Translations under genes and position numbers: made by a program | Part shown: in pieces, positions 45,901 through 58,494 of the stretch | Numbering within the stretch: the stretch's first letter is position 1 | Layout of the letters: every line of letters starts with the position of its first letter | NCBI RefSeq assembly: GCF_963675165.1 | Contig: NC_087391.1 | Span: forward strand, 5,134,646 to 5,198,645 | DNA length: 64,000 bases | From: Halichondria panicea | Taxonomy: Eukaryota; Porifera; Demospongiae; Suberitida; Halichondriidae | Direction: 5' to 3' | Notes under the pieces: generated by a model | The model's database searches: none | What the model was told of the DNA's origin: nothing | The model's input: the letters and a program-made list of their open reading frames with translations, nothing else

Positions 45901-46516
45901 CACTGAATCCACACTCTCAAGAACTAAGAGAAAAATGAGAGAAAAATGGAATATTAGAATCTCGATTCTACTCGCCATTTTACATTTCATTCCTCTCAGT
46001 ACCAACTTACCAACATCTTTGACGTCTGTTCCTATGTTTCTCGGAGGTAGTACTCGTGGGGCGTGAGGGGTGGAGGTTCTTATCTTAGTGAAGGTTTGTC
46101 TGGCTGTGTGGGGTGATGTGGGCGGAGTCTCTTGGCCAGGGGGGAGGGGGAGTCCCAGTTCAGAGAGTCGGCTGTGCATTGCCTAAATAGGATAGAATTT
46201 AAACAGCTGCATGCATGTAAAGTGTACTTATGAAGAAAATAAATAGCCGGAAAATTGCATGTTTGCTATGTGAAAGTTGCTAGGATTGGTCGGGGAAACT
46301 ATAGTCCGAAAACAATCACATCTATACTGTTCACTACGGCATGCATGAGCACTGGCTTACTTGTGTTAACTTTTTGGACAGCCTCCACACAAAAATACAG
46401 CTGCAATGGAGAGGGATTGTAAGTGTTGTGATTGTGAACAGCTGTCTCTTACCTGTCTCCAGATACAGAGTAGAGGAAGCGACAGTCCTGAGAGAACCTC
46501 ACTTGGGTCACCACCT
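42997..46516 (-). CDS. WDR62/MAPKBP1-like protein, C-terminal part only, thirteen exons
   Basis: Minus-strand exons: 46516-46453, 46400-46361, 46182-46011, 45923-45766, 45587-45545, 45495-45401, 45233-45088, 45039-44978, 44847-44670, 44538-44307, 44256-44197, 44080-43640 and 43407-42997. All phases fit, giving 699 aa. The first two exons encode a terminal WD blade (V-V-T-Q-V-R-F-S, then S-V-S-G-D-S-C-I-F-V-W-R-L, then M-H-S-R-L) matching the end of the propeller in WDR62/MAPKBP1, JNK-pathway and spindle-pole scaffolds. The rest is acidic and Ser/Pro-rich, with a 14-residue repeat (S-D-G-P-P-S-V-S-D-A-P-P-S-A) in the penultimate exon. I found no earlier WD exons in the 1.8 kb before the next gene, so the gene is truncated, continues far away, or is misassembled. 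Its last two exons were copied twice into the duplication units. Confidence 0.75.
43783..43975 (-). repeat. 42-bp coding minisatellite in the WDR62-like penultimate exon
   Basis: About four to five in-frame units of 42 bp encode Ser/Asp/Pro repeats. Its left edge coincides with the breakpoint of the segmental duplication. Confidence 0.85.
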
Positions 46517-46740
46517 CTGTGTGTGTGTGTGTGGGGGGGGAGTATCAGTGAGTGAGTGTGTGTGTGTGTGTGTGTGGGGGGGGAGTATCAGTGAGTGAGT
46601 GTGTGTGTGTGTGTGTGTGTGGGGGAGTATCAGTGAGTGAGTGTGTGTGTGTGTGTGTGGGGGGGGGGGGAGTATCAGTGAGTGAGTGTGTGTGTGTGTG
46701 TGTGGGGGGGGGAGTATCAGTGAGTGAGTGAGTGTGTGTG
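46517..46740. repeat. GT-rich minisatellite next to the first visible WDR62-like exon
   Basis: About five units of roughly 45-50 bp, each a (GT)n tract, a G run and A-G-T-A-T-C-A-G-T-G-A-G-T-G-A-G-T. On the minus strand it runs into the CAG acceptor of the exon at 46516. Confidence 0.85.
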
Positions 46741-46823
46741 TTTGAGGGTATACAAAAAAGTATCATTTGTGTGGGAGAAATAGTGTCAACTGTTCGCGTT
46801 ACTAGCTCAAACGGAATGCTCAC

Positions 46824-47973
46824 TTATATAATCTTTTTACAAAGGTCGGCATCTGATGGTATTTTGAATCTAACAGTCAGGTATAGGTAAAGGTTTTAAT
46901 AGAGGTAAATTAATTAACAGATTTGTGAGGTAACATAGGCTATAAGTGTTCGTGATATGAATTATCATGGTAATAATAAACGCTTGACATACTGATGGTG
47001 ATTATAATATAATTATGAAAGTGACCTAACTAATCATGAGGGCACATTTGGTTGATCTGACCTTGAGAATCAGATATGATGGGTTAAAGATCTTTGATGG
47101 CGCCAACTCTCCCCATATCAACCAATGTGTCACAAAAAACAAAAGGAAAAGTTTCACACATGACGCTGTATTTACTTAGTGAAAGTCAAATAGATCTAGT
47201 TCTGTATATTATGTTAATACTTATGGTGGGGGATAATGGTAAAAGTGTGTGGGTTGATACCTGTATCCGGGTCTCAACCGCATGCATGTCATAAGTCGAT
47301 CATTATCTTAAAAGTTTTGGCATCCATTTGGATCAAATTTGTATACCACAAGTGATGTTTTAGTAAATTGGGGTCAAGATTGCAGATTACATATAGTAAA
47401 GTACAGTAACTTACTTTATTTTTCTTCTGGGGTATCAGGCACTTTCTACCATGTGTTTTCTAGCTGATGTTCATGTGAGCTATGACTGAGTATGCATGGG
47501 CAGGATTTGATTGGTTGTTGCTCTTTGTATTTGATTGTGGTTGAGATGGTGTTAAATTGAGTGTAGTACTGGGATGTGATGAGCATACTATGTGCTACAT
47601 CTTAAAATATGGCAGTTGGCTCGTTCTGCCCTTTCCAAATGATTAATGATATATCCCTTTTTTTATCCTATATATTTGGGTAGCTTCAATAATTATTGTG
47701 AGTTATTCACTTGGGGCCATGTTGAATAATTATTGTAAGCTATGTTTACATTTGAAGTCATGTTGAAATATAGGACTTATGCTGTAATACAGGTCATTCT
47801 AATTCTGACCTTAAGGAGGCTTAAACTATAACATTAAAGCTGTGTTGTTTGGGCCAAGCTTTGTGGTTATATTGTAGTTGATACGTGGTTCTTCTATGTG
47901 GCAAGCACAGGACAATCATTACCTCTAATTTTGGTTCAATTAGCTTCAGGCATTAGTCAAAATAAATAGATAG

Positions 47974-48029
<56 letters not shown>

Positions 48030-48055
48030 TGTGTGTGCATGGGCAGATACATGCA

Positions 48056-48099
<44 letters not shown>

Positions 48100-48361
48100 T
48101 GTTGGGGGGGTATCAATGTAAATTTTGGGCATGGAGAATCCTCAGCTAAGAAAATTATAAGTATGTACTAGGCCACAACAAGATAGGGAATGGACCGTGA
48201 AAACGACAAAAACACGTCAACTATTAGTAGGGAAACTTTATGTACAATTAGAGCTGAATCAAATTGTTACATACATAGTGCTTCTGAAAACCAACTCTAC
48301 CGGTAGCTAGTGAGTAGCTAGTGATAATCTATAACAAAGACAGAAGAATTGAATCAAAAAG
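46824..48361. other. Gene-poor spacer before the tetraspan family
   Basis: I see no exon on either strand, including no WD-like exon on the minus strand. Two (GT)n tracts occupy about 47976-48110. It is otherwise AT-rich unique sequence. Confidence 0.5.
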
Positions 48362-49540
48362 ATGAACAAGAATCGTCAGATCAGAAAACCTGGGGGAGAG
48401 TATTTGGAAGTGATAGCTGAATCCAATCAGATAGATGGAGGAAGCAAAGAACGACCACTGAGTGCTGTTAGCGATGAGTATGTGGAGATACACGATGACA
48501 TACGTTCTCATGCTAGCCTCGAACCACTCCATACCTCTCCCGGTGAAAGCTACGATGGATATCTGAAGAATCCAAAGGAGCAAGGCCACAGAGTGACAAT
48601 CCAAGACAACTGTGCCTACAATGCAACCGTACAGATAAGAGAGGAGACAGCAATTTCAGGAAGAGGGAGAGTGATACAGTCTAATAGTCTGTACGAAGAG
48701 ATCCCTGACAGAGCAGCTGTTGAGAGTGGTATTAGCCAGGCCACAGTTAGTCAGCCAAGAGTGGACGCAGAGGGTCAAAAAGAGAGCAAAAAGATCATTT
48801 CACCAGGAGAAGCACTCTGGAGTTTCTGGCAAGGCAAAGCAGAGATTGCTATCAGAATCACCAACCTAGCTGTAAGCTATACATGTATTACTTTATACGC
48901 CTTCAACTATACACACACACACACACACACACAGCTGGGGGCGGTAATTTTTCTGCTGCTATTCGCAATCATTGTAAATGCGGGCCGTATTTACGGGACC
49001 AGCCTAGGCACCGACCTGAGTGCCCGCTACACACCCACCCCTACCTTCGCCACTATTGCCAGCTGGATGCTCATGCTGACATTTGCCGGTACAACAGAAG
49101 TGTTCCTATTCATTGCTAGAGTGTACGTCACCAAGGCTACGAAATGCATTATGATTTGGGTAAGACACAACATATATACCACTACACTAAAATAAGTTTT
49201 CTTTATCTGTTTTCTTATACAGGACATTGTACACAGCGTTATTCTGTATGTTGTGTACTTGATATTGTGCTTTCAAATGATATGGTTAGCAACAGATTGG
49301 ACTATTTTGCTCCCCATACCTCAAGCAACAGCTGAGATCAATGGGGAAATAGGCCTGCTTGCTACATGCTCAGTGAGTCAATGATGTACATGTATGCACA
49401 GTTATTACTATCTACTCATGATGTAGATCTTGGGCTTCGCTTATGCCGGGTCATACATGCTCAAAGCCAGCTGGCTTATTGCATTCATACGGCAAGACTG
49501 GGAGAAGAAAATGGACGAGTACAGAGTGCAGTCACAATGA
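48362..49540 (+). CDS. Tyrosine-motif tetraspan protein A, four exons
   Basis: Exons 48362-48871, 48935-49159, 49223-49372 and 49427-49540 are all phase 0, giving 332 aa. The hydrophilic N-terminus of about 155 residues has no signal peptide and carries tyrosine motifs: E-Y-L-E-V-I, E-Y-V-E-I, D-N-C-A-Y-N and S-L-Y-E-E-I-P. A W-S-F-W-Q-G-K-A-E segment precedes four hydrophobic stretches that fall largely one per exon boundary: end of exon 1 into exon 2, later exon 2, exon 3 and exon 4. It ends with a short charged tail. Cytosolic N- and C-termini are predicted. Most diverged member of the family. Family unknown; a phosphotyrosine scaffold role is inference. Confidence 0.75.
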
Positions 49541-49744
49541 TGCAGTCATGCACAATGAAAGAACTGTTGCGTCTAGTATAATATTATACAAAATAAGAAT
49601 GTGTTAATTATTATGATGTGATCACCCATGTTGATGTTGATACATACACAGAACACATACAAGGGATTTCTTATACTTATAAAGGCAGAGCTAATGACAT
49701 TAAAATTAATCATCCCCGAGGCCCCCCACAAGCTGGCAAAATAG

Positions 49745-49750
49745 TATAAA
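49745..49750 (+). promoter_or_regulatory. TATA box of tetraspan gene B
   Basis: TATAAA lies 50 bp before the ATG, within a block (G-G-C-A-A-A-A-T-A-G-T-A-T-A-A-A) shared with gene C at the same distance. Confidence 0.45.
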
Positions 49751-49794
49751 TACTAATCAGCTATCTTACTTAGTTAGTGTGACTTACTACAGCC

Positions 49795-52027
49795 ATGGAT
49801 GCAACAGAGACCACCGCAGCAAGCACAAATGGACGACTTATAGTAGAGGAATGCGATCAAGTTGATAATCTTAAAGTTGTCAAAGAGACAGACAGACACT
49901 TAAGCGGCAGTCCTACTCCCAGTGAGCAGTCATATGTTGATTTCGACCAAGTAAATAACGAATATGTTGTCAATGATTTGGATTCGTACACCATTGAGCA
50001 AAACTGTGCCTACATGTCCAATACTGATATTAACGATCAACCGCCCGACTATCTGGAGGTCATAACAACTCAACAAAACAGCGCCTACAGTATTGAGGCC
50101 AGCAACGTCTACTGTGTGGCAGACCCTGTTGTTGCTGGACATGAGAATGGTGAGCTGTACGAAGCAATACCCGAGGAAGGAGAACTCTACGAAGTACTCC
50201 CAGAGGGAGGAGAGCGCTACGATTACGTACTACCTGTACTACCAGAGAGGAGAGAGCCTACCGGAGTAGTATCACAGAGGGGAGAGCAAAACAACGCAGT
50301 GCAAGAGAGAGAAGAGGATGCTAAGAAAAAAGTTACACCCCCAGCCCAAGGTCTTTGTAGTTTCTGGCAAGGAAGGGTGGAGGTGACTATACGAATTATC
50401 ATTCTATTGGTAAGTCCCTGTATATTATTATATAGGGAAACCAACATGCAGTGGCTGTAATAGAGGTGGCCAGCTAACACAGTTAATAATGGATACCCGG
50501 CTGTATAATTATCAAGTGCTTATAAAGAGAATATAACTTTTCTTTATAAGCCCTTGGATGCACGTGTATTTATAACACTAGCTGTATGTATACAGTGTAA
50601 TACTTATGCACCACACAGCTGGGACTGCCCCTGCTATTGCTGCCCATATCAGGAGCTGTTGGTTTGGCCAGTTTCTCAACCTCTGGCGGTATAATAACGC
50701 TGGTCACAGGAATACTATGGCCCATACCACAACTTGTGGTGAGCTGTTGTTTTGAGCTGCCTATGCTACTGGGTAGAGTCTGCTCCAAAAATATCTCCAA
50801 CTGCTTTCTAGCATGGGTGAGTTACTCCAGCTATATAATAGTAATAGCAGTTTACATTCACTTGACTATAACTACACAATGGCTGGTATGAGCTATATAT
50901 AGCAATTTCCTGTATAGTGACTTCAACTTCACACACATGCAAGTATTAATGGGACTCTACCCAGACATAATTATAAAGGCTCTCTTTAGTTGCATGGCTG
51001 CACGTTGAATTGTGACATCTCTATAAAAGTCTGGGTAGGGGAACCTATAGCTATAGCTACATAGGCATAATTATATTACATATTAAAGTGAACTGAGGCA
51101 TGCACAATACAATAGAGGCCAAATTAAAGTTTCTTGCAGTGTCTATACGCAAACAGAACAGAAACTTTAATTTGGCCTCATAGCTGCATGTACATGTAAT
51201 AATAATTCTACCCACAAACACATGCAGGACATTACACACAGCTGGGTACTGTTCTTCATCTACCTAATAGCCTGCGGGCAGGCCGCTTGGATCACTACAC
51301 TGTGGTCAGGTGATTTACACAGGGCTCAGAGCAATGATACGAATCAGAGCAATGTTGGGGGACTACAAGCAGGAGTTGCTATCTTTGTTGTTCTCACAGT
51401 AAGTACAAAACACCTCTATAATAGTGAGCATAAAGAATGCACACATGTCATGTTAATCAGTAGTGGAGTCCCTATAGCACACACAACACTGCATACGTAC
51501 ATGGCTGTAAGTATATATAATTATAGGCTAATCTTTGTTATGTATTAGCAGTACCAGCACAAGGATATGAACCTACTTATTGCTGATTGCGTTTGTGTCA
51601 TACTGTTTGCCATGTATATATATAATGAGATTCATTATTGGAATTGGAATGAGTTTATTACACAAATCATTATCTAATGGACCAATCAGATTGCTACCAT
51701 GCACTCATAAAGCAATGCAATCTAATATGGTGGTGGGTGGTGCTTCAGGTAATACCATCCAGGTATATATACATGCACGATTGATATTACTTATATATAG
51801 GCATGTATTGTACTCCTTTGACGTCTGATCACAATTATGGCAATTACATGCCGGTGATAGCCTGTACATAGTAGCTTATTTATTATAATGCTCTTGTCCC
51901 TTCTATATAGGTGCTGTACTTCATACTTGCAGTCCTGTACCTGTTCAGGGCTTGCTCGGTTATAGCAGCCATTAAGAGAAAACGTGATTACAGAAATAGA
52001 TCCATGGCACTCACTCAGAGAACTTAA
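49795..52027 (+). CDS. Tyrosine-motif tetraspan protein B, four exons
   Basis: Exons 49795-50409, 50619-50816, 51228-51398 and 51911-52027, phase 0 throughout, 366 aa. The N-terminal region of about 190 residues contains E-Q-N-C-A-Y, Q-Q-N-S-A-Y, Y-L-E-V-I, Y-E-A-I-P-E, Y-E-V-L-P-E and Y-D-Y-V-L-P. It is followed by C-S-F-W-Q-G-R-V-E-V and four predicted membrane helices; the second pair is separated by an extracellular loop with N-D-T and N-Q-S glycosylation sites. The C-terminal tail is basic (K-R-K-R). No signal peptide. Paralogous to gene C over exons and introns, showing recent duplication. Likely a plasma-membrane adaptor rather than an enzyme. Confidence 0.78.
51115..51179. repeat. Hairpin with 20-bp arms in tetraspan B intron 2
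   Basis: G-A-G-G-C-C-A-A-A-T-T-A-A-A-G and its complement surround a 25-base loop. An identical hairpin is in gene C at 53900-53964, so it predates the B/C duplication. Confidence 0.8.
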
Positions 52028-52171
52028 CATTGTAGCAATAGAACATGAGATAACCCCTATTAGGGTGCACTATATACTTTATTGCACACACACACACACA
52101 CACACACACTTAATGGTTCGCATGCACGTTAACCCAAATATGCCAATGTAAACTGGCAGCTGGCAAAATAG

Positions 52172-52177
52172 TATAAA
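52172..52177 (+). promoter_or_regulatory. TATA box of tetraspan gene C
   Basis: TATAAA 50 bp before the gene C ATG, in the same context as in gene B. Confidence 0.45.
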
Positions 52178-52931
52178 AACACTATTTTAGTCCATGAGAC
52201 CATACAAACAATACAACAGTCATGGATGCAACAGAGACTACCGCAGCAAGCGTAAATGGACAACTTATTGAAGAGGAATATGATCAAGTTGATAATTTTA
52301 AAGTTGTTAAAGAGACAGACAGACACTTAAGCGGCAGTCCTACTCCCAGTGAGCAGTCATATGTCGATTTCGACCCAGCAGATAACGAATATGTTGTCAA
52401 TGATTTGGATTCATGCAGCATCGAGCAAAACTGTGCCTACATTTCCAATACCGGCATTAATGATCAACCGCCTGACTATTTGGAGGTCATAACTCAACAA
52501 AACAGTGACTACAGTATTGAGGCCAGCAACGTCTACTGTGTGGCAGACCCTGCTGTTGCTGGACATGAAAATGGTGAGCTCTATGAAGTACTACCAGAGA
52601 TGGGAGAGCGAACCCAAATAGTACCACAGAGGAGAGAGCAAAATAACGTAGTGCAAAAAAGAGCAAAGAATACTATGAAAAAAGTTCCACCCCGAGGTCT
52701 TTGTAGTTTTTGGCAAGGAAGGGTGGAGGTGGCTATACGAATTATCATTCTAATGGTAAGTCCCTGTATATTATAGGATATAAGAGGTGGCCAGCTAACA
52801 CAGTTAATGTGGATATCCTCCTGTATCAAGGTATTATAAAGAGAAGAGGAAATGCATCTATATAGGTATATCGGTACTCAGCTAAATTTATATATATCAG
52901 AGGCAGGATATATATAATTCAGTACTTAATG

Positions 52932-53214
52932 TAGCCTCAAGACCAGCCGTTCGTTACCTGAAAGAACGCCTGGTCAAGTTCCAATATAAAACTCGTTTAG
53001 CTGAGTCAGCGAGTGGTTAGGCTTGAGTAGTTGTGAACATGATTGCGGTAACCGCAACCACAACAATACTATAGCTAGCTGCATGTTACTGGAAGCATCA
53101 TAATGATGTTCACGGGCAAGTATGGTTGTTGTGGGCAATTACCGGTCCTGGACCAATTAGACAAGTTCTACATTGGAACTTGACCAGGCATAACGAACGG
53201 CTGGTCTCGAGGCT
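52932..53214. mobile_element. hAT-like non-autonomous element in tetraspan C intron 1
   Basis: Inverted ends T-A-G-C-C-T-C-A-A-G-A-C-C-A-G-C-C-G-T-T and complement (about 50 bp of imperfect pairing). ACTTAATG is repeated on both sides (52924-52931 and 53215-53222), an 8-bp duplication typical of hAT elements. The same intron of gene B lacks it. Confidence 0.75.
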
Positions 53215-53899
53215 ACTTAATGGTTCTGCATGCATCTATAATAATTATAGCATTTTGTGTGGGCAGGAAGGTCTAAAAACAGAAACCATGCACAATAATT
53301 TTGTTGAGTTTGAGAATTAGTCTGAGTCACTGCCCTCTTCTCTTTATAAGTCCTTGGCTGCATGTACATACGTAGAGGGTGATCGCATGCACACGAGTAT
53401 TTATAACAACTAGCTGTATACAGTGTAATACTTATGCACCACCACAGTTGGGACTGCCCCTGCTATTGCTGCTATTGCTGCCCATATCAGTGCTGCCCAT
53501 ATCAGGAGCCATTGGTTTGGTCAGCTGCTTAACTTGTCTACCACAACTTATGGTGAGCTGTTGTTTTGAGCTGCCTATGCTACTGGGTAGAGTCTGCTCC
53601 AAAAATATCTCCAACTGCTTTCTAGCATGGGTGAGTTACTCCAGCTATATAATAGTATTAGCACTTCATATTCACTTGACTACACTTTTTAACTACACAA
53701 TGGCTGGTATGAGCCTGTATAGTGACTTCGACTTCACACACATGCAAGTATTAATGGGACTCTACCCAGACATATAAAGGCTCTCTTTAGTTGCATGGCT
53801 GCACGTTGAATTGTGACATCTCTATAAAAGTCTGGGTAGGGGAACCTACATAATTATATTACATGCATATAAGTGAACTGAGGCATGCACAATACAATA

Positions 53900-53964
53900 G
53901 AGGCCAAATTAAAGTTTCTTGCAGTGTCTATACGCAAACAGAACAGAAACTTTAATTTGGCCTC
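53900..53964. repeat. Hairpin with 20-bp arms in tetraspan C intron 2
   Basis: Identical to the hairpin at 51115-51179 in gene B. Confidence 0.8.
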
Positions 53965-54876
53965 ATAGCTGCATGTACATGTAATAATAATTCTACCCAC
54001 AAACACATGCAGGACATTACACACAACTGGACACTGTTCTCATCTACTTAATAGCCTGTGGGCAGGCCGCTTGGATCACTACACTGTGGTCAAGTGATTT
54101 ACACAGTGCTCAGAGCAATGATACGAATCGGAGCAATGTTGGGGTACTACAAGCAGGAGTTGCTATCTTTGCTGTTCTCACAGTAAGTACAAAACACCTC
54201 TATAATAGTGAGCATAAAGAATGCACACATGTCAAGTTAATCAGTAGTGTAGTCCCTAGCACACACAACACTGCATACGTACATGGCTGTAAGTATATAT
54301 AATTATAGGCTAATCTTTGTTATGTATTAGCAGTACCAGCACAAGGACATGAACCTACTTATTGCTGATTGCGTTTGTGTCATACTGTTTGCCATGTATA
54401 TATATAATGAGATTCATTATTGGAATTGGAATTGGAATGAGTTTATTACACAAGGACCATTATCTAATGGACCAATCAGATTGCTACCACTCATAAAGCA
54501 ATGCAACCTAATATGGTGGTGGGTGGTGGTGGGTTAGGTAATATCATCCAGGTATATATACATGCATGATTGATATTACTTATAAATTATAGGTATGTAT
54601 TGTACTCCTTTGACGTCTGATCACAATTATGAGCAATTACATGCCGGTGATAGCCTATACATAGTAGCTTATTTATTATAATGCTATTGTCCCTTCTATA
54701 TAGGTGCTGTACTTCATACTTGCAGTCCTGTACCTGTTCAGGGCTTGCTCGGTTATAGCAGCCATTAAGAGAAAACGTGATCACAGAAATGGATCCATGG
54801 CACTCACTCAGAGAACTTAACATTGTAGCAATAGAACATGAGATAACCCCTATTAGGGTGCACTATATACTTTATT

Positions 54877-55438
<562 letters not shown>

Positions 55439-55599
55439 AATGGTTCGCTGCATGCACATTAACCCAAATAATATGCCAAAGTAAACTCACAACTCTTAGA
55501 AGTGGGTGACTTTAATTAGCACCATTCAACCAGTGCCGTGTAGGATAAGTACATTCAAATATGGCGGAACCTATTACACACATCATCGGACACAACATA

Positions 55600-55825
55600 C
55601 CGTATAGCGCGAAATTTTCGAGGGGCTTAATTTTCGTGGATTTCGTGGGTTAGCAATCCTACACGAAAATTAAGTCCACGAAAATCGTTCTTTACCTGCT
55701 ATAACGTGCAAGATTTAAAGGCGTGGCTTCCGGTAAGCAGTCATTCCGCGAACATTGTGCAACGAAATGGCTTTTAGAGGCCAATCCACGAAATATAAGT
55801 GCCTCGAAAATTTCGCGCTATACGG
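55600..55825. mobile_element. MITE family A, copy 2 (TA target), upstream of tetraspan D
   Basis: 226 bp, nearly identical to 32899-33126, with TA flanks. The paralogous upstream region of gene F (about 61266) shows the same flanks joined with a single TA, i.e. the empty site. Confidence 0.92.
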
Positions 55826-55931
55826 TATATAGGATGTACAATAAGGGTTTTTTTTCGAGCAGTCATACACGTAATAGGTCACCACATTTACTAGCAAGCA
55901 CACAAGTTCATGCTTCTCATAGAGAGAAGCC

Positions 55932-57630
55932 ATGGAGATAGTTAACAACTGTTCTGACGGTGTCAACACACAAAGACAGATCAGTGAAACAGGCAGAGAG
56001 AGTGAGATTGTTGAAGATGTTGCTTCAGAAACAAATGTTGACGTCCAAGAAAATCCTGCATACAATTTCAGAGCTAACAATGCGAGTGTTGAGTGTGGGG
56101 ATGGGGGAGAGTACGAAGTGGCTATGTACGGTTTCACCAATATCCCAATCGAGCAAAATCCTGCCTACAAAGTGCACAGTACCGGACGGTTGGATGAGGT
56201 CAGTGACAGTGGTCAGTACGAATTAGTCATCCCTACGGAGTCAGCTACAAATGTGATTGTCCAACAAAACCAGGCTTACAACATAATTACTACACAGCCA
56301 GCAACTGATTGTAATTATGAGGAGATCCCAGAAAATACAACCGAGCAATTTTATGAAGAGATTCCTGTGCAACAAAACCATTTGACACAAGTCCCTGGGA
56401 AAGTAGCGACACCTGTTCCGCTATTGAAGGCTACCTGTAGCTTCTGGCAAGACAAAGCGAAAGTGGCTGTCAGAATAACTATCTTAATGGTAAGATTGCG
56501 ACAGCATATTTTAAAGCATGCCTAATATATAGGCTATAATAATCATAGGAAAATGCAACCAAGAGCATTCAGTAGATTTTAGGGAGCTCTATAGAATTTA
56601 TAAGACCGCACATACACAGTTAGTAGAACACAAACACACACACACTCCACCGCTGCAGCTCGTATCTCTACTGTTGGCACTATTCATTTCATCTGATGGT
56701 CTGGTTTTCACAGCTACAGTAATTGAGTATTCTTCATTGCCACCTCTAACACTAATCATAGGGACAATTTTTCTAACCCTTTTGCTTCTTGGAGTCATCA
56801 TGGAAATAGCACACCTCTACATCAGGACATGCAGGAGAAGAACAACCAAATGTTTCCTCGCGTGGGTACGTATAGGATGATTGGTCGGTACATAATGTCG
56901 GTACATTATATGCATGCAGTACATAGATTTACCAAAGAAAGATAATAATTATGTATATGCATGCACTGTATTCCATCACACACCATACGTCATAATAGCT
57001 ATTACACTGCTTATGCAAACTCTATACACCAACACACACCACACACACAGGACATTATATACTCTTGCGTAACGATCTTCTCCTCACTGGTGTTCCTCGG
57101 AGCATCCATTGGGCTAACTGTACTATGGTCTACAATCAATCATCTGGTGGAGGGATACATCTTTTTGATCATAATCACGGCAAGTTAATCAACGAGAGCC
57201 TTTTATATACAGGCCTCATAATAATTATGTATATATAATTATATGCACTGTATTCCATCATAAATATCATTTCCTATAAGCATGCAAATAATTATTGTAC
57301 ATTAATTAGCTCACTCCTGATTCAAACTTCATACACACACACACATGCACAGCTGGCTAGGACACATTAATAATCAATTATAGCTTTCTGGTATTACACA
57401 TTAATAATCAAGCTATATATACACAGTAAAAACACATAATAATGTTATATGGGATGCATCATCGTATTTTAGTGTTAAAATGACAGAAATTCGAATCTGT
57501 TTTTACTGTGTAGCTTTCTGGTATTACACATCATTTATGATTCCTATATATGCAGGTGCTGTGCTTCACACTTGCAGTCCTGTACCTGTTCAGGGCTTGC
57601 TGGATTATAGCGATCATTAAGATCAAATGA
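55932..57630 (+). CDS. Tyrosine-motif tetraspan protein D, four exons
   Basis: Exons 55932-56489, 56659-56865, 57051-57179 and 57556-57630, phase 0, 322 aa. The N-terminus of about 175 residues has a regular series Q-E-N-P-A-Y-N-F, Q-N-P-A-Y-K-V, Q-Y-E-L-V-I-P, Q-Q-N-Q-A-Y-N-I, Y-E-E-I-P-E and F-Y-E-E-I-P. Then C-S-F-W-Q-D-K-A-K-V-A and four predicted helices. A cluster of basic residues (R-R-R-T-T-K) follows helix 2. NPAY fits the PTB-domain NPxY consensus and YEEI is the classical Src-family SH2 ligand. Intron 3 begins with GC (A-C-G|G-C-A-A-G-T), an acceptable GC-AG intron; gene E has GT there. No enzyme domain is present. Confidence 0.78.
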
Positions 57631-57760
57631 GATCAAAGAAATGGACCCCCCCCCCCCAGAACTTAACATTGTAGCAATAACACTACCTTCTTGAACACAT
57701 GCACACACTTCACACACTTAATTAATGGTTCTATGCACATTGACACAATTATGTAAGCTA

Positions 57761-57962
57761 CCATATATTTATGCTTGTGAAAAACTTTTACGAATCAGCC
57801 AAATTAGCAGAAAATGTTGACCCTCTGCGATCTAACTATTGCGTTCTGGCAAGGATCGTGTGTACTAATTTAGGTTTTTCAATTTTATTTTTGCGAATGG
57901 ATAAACCCTCGCAAAGTTCGCATAATTATGTTTGATGCTCGCAAAACATTCTAGTAATACGG
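57761..57962. mobile_element. MITE family B, copy 2
   Basis: The right end is C-A-A-A-A-C-A-T-T-C-T-A-G-T-A-A-T-A-C-G-G, as in copy 1; the left end is diverged (C-C-A-T-A-T-A-T-T-T). TA flanks are present. Confidence 0.75.
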
Positions 57963-58494
57963 TAATATCTCCTGATGCAATGTAAGCTCAAAGAAGTGGG
58001 TGGTTGTGTCTAGGCAACTTTATATAATAGTTGTATAATCAGGTGAAACCTATATCATGTTTTACACATTATTTTTACCAAATATAGAGGAACTTATACT
58101 ATACACATGCACCAGTTGCAGGTGCTCCTGATTACACATCCTATACTTGTACCATGATGTGCTCTGACACTAAGGAATATCCATTGAAACTCTCAGGATA
58201 CTCCAGGGTACAAATCCCATGTACCCTACTATAGGGTGTACATTCATATACCCTAGGGTACATTGGCTTGTTTGTGGTGAGCCTAAAGCCCACCATCCAC
58301 CCTTAAAGGGCTCTCTCTTTTATACAAAACTACTGTGAAACACTTGATCAAATTGTGAGAATCAATTGTTCAGTATCCACAATAAAACTACCCGACCCCA
58401 TTGGAACTGAGGTGTGAAGTTGTAAATGTGGTTTGTAAAGTGCAAGCACAGCACATAAAATGTGCACAGTGCGCATGCACGGCAGAGATCAAAG

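Larger units (their letters stand above)
52222..54820 (+). pseudogene. Tyrosine-motif tetraspan C, frameshifted in exon 3
   Basis: Exon equivalents: 52222-52755, 53448-53630, 54013-54182 and 54704-54820. Exons 1, 2 and 4 are in phase and close to gene B. Exon 3 is 170 rather than 171 nt: a T is missing where gene B reads C-T-G-T-T-C-T-T-C-A-T-C. The frame then reaches TAA within a few codons, before the third helix is complete. Exon 1 is shorter than in B, lacking several Y-E-x-x-P repeats. A 283-bp element sits in intron 1. It could make a truncated two-helix protein; a single-base sequencing error is the alternative. Confidence 0.75.

Noticed and set aside
46545-46823. Minus-strand frame with His-Thr repeats as a possible upstream WDR62-like exon
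   Set aside because: It is a translation of the GT minisatellite; the unique part shows no WD motif and no suitable donor.
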